A DNA stretch of 64,000 bases from Alopecurus myosuroides (Eukaryota > Streptophyta > Magnoliopsida > Poales > Poaceae): NCBI GenBank assembly GCA_028641055.1, contig CM054062.1:18781639-18845638 (forward strand), read 5' to 3'. Within the stretch, counting starts at the first letter, position 1; every line of letters starts with the position of its first letter. Made by a program: the position numbers and the translations under genes. Of the stretch, positions 42,738 to 52,975 are shown piece after piece. Below the pieces are notes generated by a model. The model made no database searches. It saw only the letters and a list, made by a program, of their open reading frames with translations, and was not told the origin of the DNA.

Positions 42738-45700
42738 ATCGCGGGCGGCAAGAAATGTGTTGTAGCCTCGTCGTCGAAGGCTTCAGGGGATGCTCCTCCG
42801 CCACCCGCGCCGCGCTCAGGTGATTGGCGTTCGCCCAACACCACGGCCAAGAGTATCAAGGGAATGCAGCGAGACGGACTGCTGCCTCCGGAAGCGGAGA
42901 AACGGGTACGCCTCGGCAAGAAAGAGGAGGTACCTAATCCCCGCGCGAATGAACGCGTGATCTTCGCGGATCACGTGTCGCGCGGTCTTTCTCTCCCTCT
43001 TCACCCTTTCCTCATGGCTCTGCTGTATGTCTACGGCATACAGCTCCATGATCTGCCTCCAAACGCAATGCAGCACATCTCGTGCTTCATTGTTCTTTGG
43101 AGTGCTTTCTGGGCATTCGCCCCCACTGGGGTCTCTGGAAGGCCCTCTTCAAGGTGTGTGTCTTCCGCGAGAGATCGCGGGTGGAGACGGAGCTTGGGGA
43201 ACCGTTGCGCACCGGCGGCTTCGGGATCCAGGCGAAGTCAGAGAACGGCTACTTCACCATGCACTTCATCGACTCCGCCCAGGGATGGAGGAAGAAATGT
43301 TTTTATGTAACCGACAACAGCGCGGGTGGAGTCAATGAATTCCACCCGTTCGCTGTTTTGAAGAAACGGAAGTCTTGGGCGCACAAACTTTCGGCTGAAG
43401 AAAACCGAGTTGTCGCTCCTCTGCTCGCCAAGGTGGCTACTCTTCGTGATCAAACCGCAGGAATTGCGCTGAACGGCCTGCACTTGGCGAGTGTCTTCCT
43501 CAAGCGCAGGGTTCATCCCCTGCAAGATAGGCCATCCGCGATGTGGGAGTACCAGGGCGCCGGGGATCCTAGTCGCGTGAACCGTGAAGAACTCTCGAGT
43601 GCTGAATTCGAGAAGAAGATCGTGGCTATCACCAGTTTAAAGGAAGGCGATACCTTCCCCGACTGCCCGGTAGCTGCTTTTGAGGCATCGAGGCCACCAC
43701 CAGCTGAAGTAAGTTCTGAATTTCTTTGTCTTCATTTCTTTTCCTCGTTCTGAGATCTTGTCGATTGAAATTTTCTCTCGTTTTTCTTATGTCTTCTTCA
43801 ATAGAGCCTAGCCGTGACTACATGCTACCCGCCAATATCTGGGGAGGATGCCTCCGATTTGCTGGCAAGTAACTTGGACGGCCCAGCCGACACCAGTGTT
43901 GCTGACGCCTCCTCGAGCTTCGAGAGTGATTCCTCGGATAGTGTGGAGGATTCGGGTGACGGTCTCCTCCAGCTCAAACGCCGTCGAGTAGAGGGTGACG
44001 AGGCCACTTCCAAGGACAATTCCTTGGAGGAATCGTCCGGGAAGGGGCCCCTCATCGTAACTCCGCTGCACACACTCGCCCCTTCTCCTTCATTTCCAGC
44101 AATCGAAACCGCCTGGAATGCGGATATGCTGGACGAGGAAGATGATGACGAGTAAGTTTCTCTTCTCGTTCTTAGTCGAACATTTCCTTTCGCATCTTGT
44201 TGACGCATTGTCTTCATTGTAGCCTGCAAGCTATCAGCCCTCGCAGGTACGCCTCTTCCCTTCCTCCCGAGAGGAGGAATAAAGTGGGAGCTGCGGGTGA
44301 GACTCCTACCGCCGAAACCGTCCAAAATTCACCGAGTGTAGCCCCCAACGCGGCGACTACGGAATACAGAATTCCTAGTTTTGCTGCTGGGGCTTCGGTT
44401 CGTAAGGAGGTGTCGGGCAGCTCGGCGGATCCCCTCTCCTTCGCTCAAGGCCAGGTAAACTCTGCTACCTGCTCTTTAATGCTTTATCGTCCTTGGATTT
44501 GTTATCGGGTGCACGTCAGTGCTCCCGATGGGAGTAGCCCCCGAGGCTGTAGTCGATCGCATGCGATCGGCTACAGGCTCAGAGATAGTCTTTTCCTTCT
44601 TCTTCTTTTTATCGGGTGCACGGCAGTGCTCCCGATGGGAGTAGCCCCCGAGGCTATACTCGAATGTTTACAATCGAGTATAGTCTCAAATTTCACTTTT
44701 CTGATTCTTCTATCTTCATGTTCCTTGCGGTCGCTTATCGACTCCCTTGCGGCGATGGGTCGGCGTGTTGTTCTCGCTGAGTCGGAATGCGGGATCCTTC
44801 GATCAGACCGTGATCGACTCGCCTCGGAGAACGAGCTTCTTCGGAGTAAGTTTACCATCTTCTTTTGTCTTTATTTTTCCACCAATGCTTCGGCTCTAAC
44901 AACTACTGCTATGTAGCTCAAATTGTCTTCTGGGTGTCCCACTGGAGCTTCCTGGGGTCCATCGGGTGGATCCCCTTGCGGCGATGGGTCGGCGTGTTGT
45001 TCTCGCTGAGTCGGAATGCGGGATCCTTCGATCAGACCGTGATCGACTCGCCTCGGAGAACGAGCTTCTTCGGAGTAAGTTTACCATCTTCTTTTGTCTT
45101 TATTTTTCCACCAATGCTTCGGCTCTAACAACTACTGCTATGTAGCTCAAATTGAGTTTATGAAGACCGAGAAGGCGAATTCCTCCACTCGGGCAACTGC
45201 TCAAGAGGCTGAGTTGGCGGCTGTTCGACGGGATCTCGAGTCCTCCCGCATGTTGTCAGCTGATCTTGAAGGAAAGTTTGCGGCTGCCCAGGATGCTCTG
45301 AAGAAATTGGAGGAAGATGGCACCAAGGCGGATACCGACCTTGTCGACTTCCTTCGTCCCCTTGCCGAGCGCTTTGCGGGTAAGTTACCTTTGTCCTATG
45401 ATTTGTCTTCTGCCGTGGCGAGTCCTTTGGATCTTAACATTTTTCTTTGTAGGTCTTCTGGGTGTCCCACTGGAGCTTCCTGGGGTCCATCGGGTGGATG
45501 CCCTGACGGATTCTTGCGCCCAGCTCAGGAGGCACGCCGAAGGGGTCTGCACCTTGATTGGTGATGCCACTCGAGTGTTGACGCAGCTGCACGGCCGCCT
45601 TCTCGTCAACGCCGTGTCTCCACCCGCGCTGAGTGATTTCCTGAAGATTTTCTCGGAGAGCAATCTCCTTGAAGCTTACGTGGTCGCCCAGTCAGAGTCT

Positions 45701-46939
45701 GGGGCGAAGACCGCCACCCAGTTCGCGCTGGCGCACGGAGTCACTGGCTTGGAGGAGGCCTACTCGGAGCTCCCTGTCGATCTTGCTACGGGCAAAAAGG
45801 TAGGGCTTCGTCGTTTTGGCGAGCCAGCCGGAGTCCTTGCTCGGAAGTTATCCGAGTTGTTTGCTCATGCTAAGGGAGGGACCACCGCCGCGAGCAGTTG
45901 CACAACTGTAGCTCCTTAGTATATTTCTTTTGTACTTCGCTGTTTTCGATTGTAATGAACCTTGGGAGGTGCTCTCGTATTTTCAATGTTTTAATCGAGG
46001 TGTTCTGCTGAAATGCTTCCCGCGATTGTGTGTTTCCTCCTGATGGGAGTAGCCCCCGAGCACCTGTCGAATAGGTGGTTAATATATCTCGAATAGGGCA
46101 TCTTATTCCTTTAACTTCCTTGTATTTTTCAGATAGCCGGGGTGGCTGCGGAGCCTTCAGGTGGACTTGCTACTCCAGCAAATCCTCTTGTTGCCGCCGT
46201 TGGGACCTTTGCAGGTCTCCGTGATCGTGTAGCTGATGGTGAACGCAAGCTAAAAGCGTTGTGTGGGATAGCTGATGTCGCTAAGTCCAAACAAAAGCTG
46301 GCGACTGAACGCGAGCAGTTTGTGATGGATGAATTGGCGTCTGTTGCCAATGATTTTCTCTGTAAGTAGTTCAGCCCCCAAGTCTTTCTTGTCTTTTTCC
46401 CTTTTTTGATCATGTATCTTTGCTTTTCAGTTGTTCGGCCGGATGACAGGAATGAGAAACAGTGGGTGGAGAACCACATCTTTCAAGAAGCTGGCAGCTC
46501 GAGGCCTCATGCGAATAATTTTTGGTCCGATCATAGTCGAGGTTTTGTGCTTGCTACCTTGAAGTTCCGAGTCATCCAGGCGAAGATACTCGTGAGTTCC
46601 TTTCACGAGGTTTTGATTGCAATGAACGCCGCTTTCTATCCGCCGCAAAGGGGTCCTGAAGATTGGAGCCATCTTCTCAGGGTGTTTGGTCGAGAAGGAG
46701 AGATTCGCGAGTGTGTTCGCAATCAGATGACTTGCGGCTCGGTGGTGGCTCTCTCTTTCGTCCGGTTGTGGCATCCTGAGGTGAATTTCAACTCCATAGC
46801 TAGACTTCCTGATGGTCCAGTCGACGATATGTCTCCTCATTATAGGGCTGTTCGACATGCAGCAGAGGAAATCATTCGATTGACCTTGGATGAGGTTGAT
46901 CGGGTTTTGGCGGCGGAGAATGCTTATCACCATGTGTAA
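42738..46939 (+). pseudogene. Tat-B accessory gene on the opposite strand (Transposase_28 type), multi-exon
   Basis: Exon 1 (about 42738-43708) carries the Transposase_28-like region: GLLPPEAE, RVIFADHVSRGL, PNAMQHISCFIV and later GWRKKCFYV. The expected ATG is ATC at 42738, and a one-base loss near 43098 shifts the frame. Splice-like junctions give exons at 43805-44151 (acidic), 44223-44454, a small exon near 44750-44847, then 45143-45378 (coiled coil), 45453-about 45800, 46132-46361 and 46431-46939. The gene ends 436 bp from the end of pol on the other strand, so the two converge. The role is unknown; the coiled-coil, Gln/Glu-rich C-terminal half matches the Tat-D copy in style. Confidence 0.75.
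44744..45154 (+). repeat. 182-bp direct duplication covering an exon of the accessory gene
   Basis: 44744-44925 and 44973-45154 are essentially identical, offset 229 bp. The 47 bp joining them (44925-44971) copies 45453-45499 from further downstream. The unit includes an exon, its donor (GTAAGTTTACC), the intron and the next acceptor (GCTATGTAG). Confidence 0.9.
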
Positions 46940-47374
46940 ATGTAGGATGTATGTATCATGTTGTGCTGTATAGTTTGTAAAAACTGTTGTAAGGTGTTCA
47001 ACCTTGTGTATATAAATTTTCATGTAATGCTGAGTTTATGCGTAACCCTCGTGTGTTTGTGGGGTGTATACCTGTTACTTTTTAGCATGTAAGGATGAAG
47101 AATCTTCGAGTATCTATGGTTGAGAAACCATGTATTTTATTATAATGACTGAGAAGTCATGTGTTTTTCTATCGAGCTACAAGATGGCTAGTATAGCCTT
47201 ATTACTGCGAGTATAATAAATCTAGGGATAAAATTTGCGGAGGTGTGCAACATTCCAAGGATTGGAATAGATGCCTCCAGTCGCCGGGTTCTTCAGTCTA
47301 TAGGCCCCGCCTGGGATAACTTCGTGTATTATGAAGGGTCCTTCCCATGGTGGTTCGAGCTTGTGTCCTTCCTT
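46940..47374. other. Spacer between convergent accessory gene and pol
   Basis: AT-rich 3' UTR-like DNA for both strands, with TTGTGTATATAAATTTTCATG near 47005 on plus. The start of the minus-strand pol stop region is at 47375. No further gene is seen. Confidence 0.5.
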
Positions 47375-48079
47375 CTACTTGAGCCGTAACACCAGATCTC
47401 CTACTGCGAAGGCTCTGTGGCGTATGCGGCGACTGTGATAATTTCGCAGTGATTGTTGATATACTGCGGATCTTGCGAGTGCAATATCGCGCATTTCATC
47501 GAGTGCGTCCATATCTTCCGCGAGTGCCCTGTTGGAGGTTTCTTTGCTGTAGGCAACAACTCGTGGGGTGCTGAACCTGACATCCTCGGGAAGGACTGCT
47601 TCTGCCCCGTATACCATGAAAAATGGTGTGTATTTTGTGGATCGGTTTGGAGTTGTGCGGAGGCTCCATAGCACGGAGGGTAGCTCTTCTGCCCAATGTC
47701 CTGCTGCTGGGTGTAGACGATCGAGTAGACGCTTCTTGATGCCAGCCGAAACTAATCCGTTGGATCTTTCGACTTGGCCGTTGGTTTGTGGATGGGCAAC
47801 TGAGGCAAATTTGAAGTTGATGCCCTTTTCCTCACAGAACTGCTGTGTTTCCTTTGCTGTGAAATTAGTACCATTGTCTGTAATGATGTCGTGTGGTACT
47901 CCAAACCTGCAGACGATGGAATCGAGGAATTTGACGGCACATTGGGCGCTAGCCGAAGTTACTGGCGTGGCTTCAATCCATTTGGTAAATTTGTCAACTG
48001 CGACCAGCAAGTGTGTGTATCCACCTGGCGTGGACTTGCGTAGTGGTCCTACCATGTCCAGCCCCCATTGTGCAAAGGG
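47375..48079 (-). pseudogene. Tat-B integrase core
   Basis: This joins element cDNA to host DNA. The rve (PF00665) catalytic triad is visible: D in LLVAVDKFTKW, D in ITDNGTNF and E in GQVERSN. GAEAVLPED and the GDLVLR segment follow. A TGA at 48079-48077, where a Trp is expected, separates it from the zinc-binding part in the same frame. It is otherwise of normal length. Confidence 0.9.
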
Positions 48080-49105
48080 TCAGGCGATGGGTATCATATG
48101 CAATTCCGCAGCGGGTGCGTGTGGTTTTGGTGCGAATCGCTGGCAAGCGTTGCACCGGTCGACCAGTTCCTTTGCATCTCTGGCTGCTGTAAGCCAGTAG
48201 AATCCTGCTCGGAAGGCTTTTCCCATGATTGCTTTCCAGCTAGCGTGATGTCCACAGTCTCCTTGGTGGATGTCTTGTAGTAATTCCTTGCCATCTTCGG
48301 GCGCTATACATCGCTGGAGTATGCCCGAGATGCTCTGTTTGTATAATTCTCCGTTGACCACCCGAAAGGATTTACTGCGTCTGATTATCTGTCGAGCCTC
48401 GCGAGGATCTGCTGGGAGCTGTTTGGCGGACAAGTAGTCGAGGTATTTCTGCGTACAGACTGGCTCGACCAGAAAAACTTGTCGCGAAATATTATGAATA
48501 AGCTCGATAATGGCAACTTGCGGGCTTACCTCTGTGTCCGGTGCTGCGGGTGCTCCTGCAGCTTTTTTGACTTTGACTGATCGTTTAGTCATTCGCTCGA
48601 AATATATCCCTGGTGGTACGGGTGTGTTTGTGGAACCCATGTTTGCCAGCCTGTCTGCTTCTTCATTGCTTGATCTCGCAATATGCTTCAGCTCGCATCC
48701 CTTGAAACTTCCTTCGAGTAGGTTGTACATGTCGCGATAAGCGACCATGTTTTCAGCGACAACGTCGTATTCCTTCATTGTCTGTTGCACGATGAGATTG
48801 GAGTCGCCGTAGATCATCAGTCGGGTGGCTCCACACGCAACTGCCATCTTCATCCCGTGCAACAGAGCTTCATATTCTGCGTCGTTGTTTGATGCTGGAT
48901 CATCAGGTGGAAAATCCAATCGGAGGACGTACTGTAGTTTGTCCCCTCTAGGTGATATTAGGACGATTCCAGCTCCTGCTCCTTCGTTTCTTTTGGACCC
49001 GTCGAAGTACATAATCCAATTGCTCGTGTATTCTGGTGGCCCGGGCGTTTGTAGCTTTGTCCACTTGCTCAGGAATTCCACGAGTACCTGGGATTTTACT
49101 GAATT
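48080..49105 (-). pseudogene. Tat-B second RNase H and integrase zinc finger
   Basis: Archaeal-type RNase H residues are D in MYFDGSK, E in NNDAEYEAL, D in IYGDSNLIV and D in EEADRLANMG; this extra domain is a hallmark of Tat elements. Downstream lies the integrase HHCC finger with HQGDCGHHASW and CNACQRF. The frame is bounded by TGA at 49108-49106 (expected Arg) and TGA at 48079. Confidence 0.9.
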
Positions 49106-50728
49106 GCATCATGCATAGATTATGTCCCAAGCGCCTAGCTCGATGCTCCATTTTGCTATTCTTCCAGATGCCATTGGGTCGTTCATGATTGTACCGAGTG
49201 ATGCATCATTAACCACTGTTATGGTATGTTCCTGGAAGTAGTGTTTGAGCTGTCGAGCTGTGAGAGCAACTCCATATGCAAGCTTCTGGTAGTGAGGATA
49301 TCTTTGTTTGCATGGCGAGAGCACCTCACTGATTTAGTAGATCGGTCGTTGGACTCCATATGCCTTGCCCTCCTCAGGTTGTTCGACTACGATGGCTGTG
49401 CTGATGACCTGGTTTGTTGCGGCTAGGTATAGGTAGAGTGGCTCCCTTTCTTGCGGTGTTGTAAGGATGCGCCTGCTTTGCAAAGATCGTTTCAGATCTG
49501 CGAATGCTTGCTTAGCCTCTGGTGTCCACTCAAATTTGTCCGTCTTTTTTAACAGCTTGTAGAAGGGTAATGCCTGCTCGCCCAATCGTGCAATAAATCT
49601 GCTAAGAGCGGCTAGTCGCCCCGCGAGCTTTTGGACTCCGCGTAAATTGGTTGGCTCCTTCATTGTCAAGATTGCTTGTATTTTCTCCGGGTTGGCTTCG
49701 ATGCCTCTGGCGGATACCAGGTACCCGAGTAGTTTTCCTGCTGGGACGCCAAAGACGCACTTTGTCGGATTGAGCTTGATCATGTATGCGTTGAGGGCGT
49801 CAAATGTTTCTCTAATGTCCTCGAGGAGTGTATCCTCTACTCGAGTCTTGATGACGATGTCGTCAACGTACACTTGTACGTTCTTACCAATGAGCTTGGC
49901 GAGGCATTTTTGCATGCAGCGCTGATATGTCGCACCTGCGTTCTTGAGCCCGAAAGGCATTGTCGTGTAGCAGTACACACTGTGTGGCGTGATGAATGCT
50001 GTCTTTTCCTCGTCTTCCTGCTTCATCCGGATCTGATTATATCCCGAGTAGGCGTCCAGGAAAGATAGGTGTTGACAACCCGCAGTAGAATCCACGATCT
50101 GGTCGATTCGCGGGACGGGAAAATTATCCTTGGGGCAGTGCTTATTTAATGACGTGTAGTCAATGCACACTCGAAGGATGTCAGTGTTCTTCTTTGGAAC
50201 CAGCACCGGGTTTGCTAACCAGGTGGATATCTTGATCTCTCTGATGAATTTTGCTGCTAGCAATCTGTTTACTTCTTCTCCAAGCGCTTTCTTCTTGGGT
50301 TCTGAAAACCGTCGAGTGGTCTGCTTGATGGGTTTTGCGTCTTTGAAGACTTCGAGTGAGTGCTCGGCGAACTCCCTGGGTATTCCTGGCATATCTGAGG
50401 GCTGCCAAGCGAAAATTTCCCAGTACTCACGGAGGAGTTCAACGAGCGCGCTTTCCTATGCTGGCGAGAGGGTAGTTCAGACCATCGCTGTCTTCGCAGA
50501 ATCCGTCGGGTGCACGTGATGCTTTCGGGTGTCGCTGTTTGTGCTCAACTCCAATTCCGGCACGTTTTTCTTTGTGAGGGGCATCACGGAGTGGTCCGTG
50601 GTCTTTGCCAGCTCCTGCTGTTCTTCTTGCATCCCGAAGGATTTTGCGATCTCGTTGAACTCGATGTCGCATTTGTTGGACTTCTGGAAATCTCCGTCGA
50701 TGGTGATTACACCATATTCTCCGGTTAG
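49106..50728 (-). pseudogene. Tat-B reverse transcriptase and first RNase H
   Basis: RT (RVT_1) motifs: LRVCIDYTSLN, SFLDAYSGYNQI, MPFGLKNAGATYQR and the catalytic YVDD in VQVYVDDIVIK. The connection domain and Gypsy RNase H follow. Stops in the frame are TGA 50479-50477, TAG 50458-50456 (just before ESALVELL), TAA 49336-49334 (expected Tyr) and TGA 49108-49106. The TAG matches the position of the only stop in Tat-C. Confidence 0.9.
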
Positions 50729-51043
50729 CTAAAGCTTCAGGTACGCGTAGTGCGGTACTGCCATGAATCTGCCGAACGCTGTTCGACCAAGAATGGCGTG
50801 GTACTGTGAGGGCCAGTCGACTACTTCGAAGTCGAGGAATTCTCTTCTGTAGTTGCGTCGATTGCCCAACACAACCTCTAGGTTAATTGTTCCAAGTGGA
50901 CGGATCGCCTTTCCCGGAACTATCCCGTGGAAGGATGTTTCTGATTCCGCAAGGCCGTCCAGGTTCCTGTTCATCCGGCGGAGCGTATCCGCGTAGATAA
51001 TGTTGATGCCACTGCCACCATCCATAAATACGCGGGCCAGTTC
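50729..51043 (-). pseudogene. Tat-B aspartic protease
   Basis: The active-site word is FMDGGSGINI with downstream FHGIVPG and YHAILGR, the standard Tat retropepsin-like pattern. It cleaves the polyprotein. TAG at 51046-51044 precedes it and TAG at 50731-50729 ends it; both are in the gag-pol frame. Confidence 0.85.
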
Positions 51044-52975
51044 CTAGTTACCAATCTGTGCTTGGATTACGAGGGCGGCGTGTCTTGGTCGATAGACTCG
51101 TGGTGGATGGTCTTCCATTGAAAATGTGATCGGTTGGTCCGCCATCTTCAGGTATTCGGGCCTTGTTGGCGGGGTCTGCACAGCCATGCATAGCTGCGTT
51201 GTGTTTGTCTTCTGAGCTCTGCGGGACGGGCGGACCTTCTGGATCATTCCTAGTTGTCCTGCCGGGTTCGGGTACGCGTTGGCTCCGGCGTTTTGTGCAG
51301 GTGGCGTAGGTAGTGTGGCTAGCGCCATGTTTGGATTTGCTGGTGGAGGTAGGGGTTGTGGCGGCTGGAATCCTTGGTGTCCTGCTCCCGGAAGTGGCGG
51401 GTAATTTTGGTTGGCTGCTGATCTACTTTTCTTCGAGAAGGCCTCACTGATTTCGATAAACTTTCGGCAGTCCTTGAGAAGGTGTGTTGCCTTAGTTTTG
51501 CCCGTGCGCTTATCTGTAAATAGATGTAGCGAGCAGTACGCATCGAGGTCCTCCTCGGGAGTTTTGTCCTCAGCCTTTGGTCTCCACTCACGATTTCCAC
51601 AGCGTCCAGTGTCGCGACTTCGCGTGAATTCCGCTGCTACCATCTCTTCTCGATCCTCGTGATCGTAGTATTTCCTCCTTTTCCTTCGGCCATGGCGATC
51701 TTCTTCGGGCGCAGGTGATGACACTCTCTCATTGCGCACTGCGTCTTCTCCATTAGCCCATTTGTCGGCTATGACCATTAACTCCCCGATAGTTTTGGGT
51801 GCTGCTCGGCCTAATTCTTCTCTGAAAGCAGTTCGTCGGGCGCCTTTTGCGAAGGCTTCTACTGCTACTTCTTCCGAGATGTTTCCTGCGGTGTTCCTGA
51901 GCGTGGTCCATCGCTGAATATACTCGCGGGTGGACTCTCCGCTCTTCTGTTTGCAGGCTCGTAGTTCTTCAATGGTTGCTGGTCTTTTGTAGGTGGACTG
52001 GAAGTTTTTGCAGAAATCTTGCTTCCAGCCATCTGCGCGCCGCGCCGACCAAGTGCAGGTTGAGATACTGCATAGCCGTGTTTTTATTCCCACGTTGGCA
52101 TTTTACTGCCGTGAGGTAGTCGTTTAGCCACGACGAAGCCTCGAGTGAACCATCGTATTTCGTGACTTCTGTGCTGAGCTTGAATCTCTTGGGTAGGGGT
52201 GCCTCGCGGATGCTGCGAGCGAAACACAGCGCGCCGCAGGTCTCGTCATCCGAGGAACTGGACGAGGAGCGCGCGCGGTTCCTCGCAGCTCTTGCCTTGT
52301 CCACCTTGTTTTGTGCGATATCTGAACGCGCGTTATATCCTGGCTGGTCGCGACCAGTTTCTTTCCTTGGCTCTTTGCTGCGATTCCGCGAGCGGCTGCT
52401 ATGACGCCGCGAGCTTTTATTTCTCGGGCTTCCTTCACTGCTGCTTCGACTATCGCCGCGTCTCCGAGCTTCTTTTCCTCGACCACGGCGAGGTGATTTG
52501 TCTCTTCTAGGCGAAGTGCTCCTATGCTTGCGCGATGCCTCTTTTTCTTTTTCCTTCTCCTTTTCTAGCTGTTCGGCGGCCTTCCGGCGGTCATAGGAGG
52601 CGAGCCTCGCGGCTGCCAAACCTAGTCCCTTGCGCACCTGCTTGTACTGTTCTGCCCGAGGGTCGCTTTCCGTCGGTTGGTACATCTGCATGTAGGTTGT
52701 TGCGGCTAGGACTGCGGCAGCAGGAGTTTGCGGGTAGACGTTTCCGTCTTCATCGAACCGCATCAGAGAAGGTGCGATCGACCTGCTGACTCCACCTAAG
52801 GACTCGACGTCCATGGATGTTGACGCGTATCCCCTCCTCGCAGGTCGGGTTCCGACCGAGGGTGTTAGGGACAGCTCAGCTCGTCGTTGACTTGATTCAT
52901 CCGCCGCTCTTTTTCGACGGGGCAGATCTATTCGAGCTTCTTTGATGGTTGCGGCCGCTCTCACTAGATGGTAGT
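51044..52975 (-). pseudogene. Tat-B gag, 5' truncated and frameshifted
   Basis: The N-terminal half is Arg/Ser/Lys-rich and disordered (EKEKEKEASRKHRS region). It is followed by the Retrotrans_gag capsid segment with SWLNDYLTAVK and later RACKQKSGESTREYIQRW. A deletion/frameshift near 52030 removes part of the capsid between these words. The C-terminal part has DAYCSLH and a proline-rich linker. The start is displaced by Tekay-2 at 52976, so an apparent start at 53042 is not real. Confidence 0.85.

Larger units (their letters stand above)
41044..52975 (-). mobile_element. Tat-B: large Tat-type Gypsy retrotransposon with an opposite-strand accessory gene
   Basis: In minus sense: gag, protease, RT, RNase H, second (archaeal-type) RNase H, integrase, then a convergent accessory gene, hairpin array, polypurine tract and 3' LTR. 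The double RNase H and an antisense accessory gene are known traits of the Tat lineage (Ogre, Retand, Grande). The gag start, leader and 5' LTR are missing because Tekay-2 begins at 52976; they should lie beyond the window. Several nonsense codons make it inactive. Confidence 0.85.
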
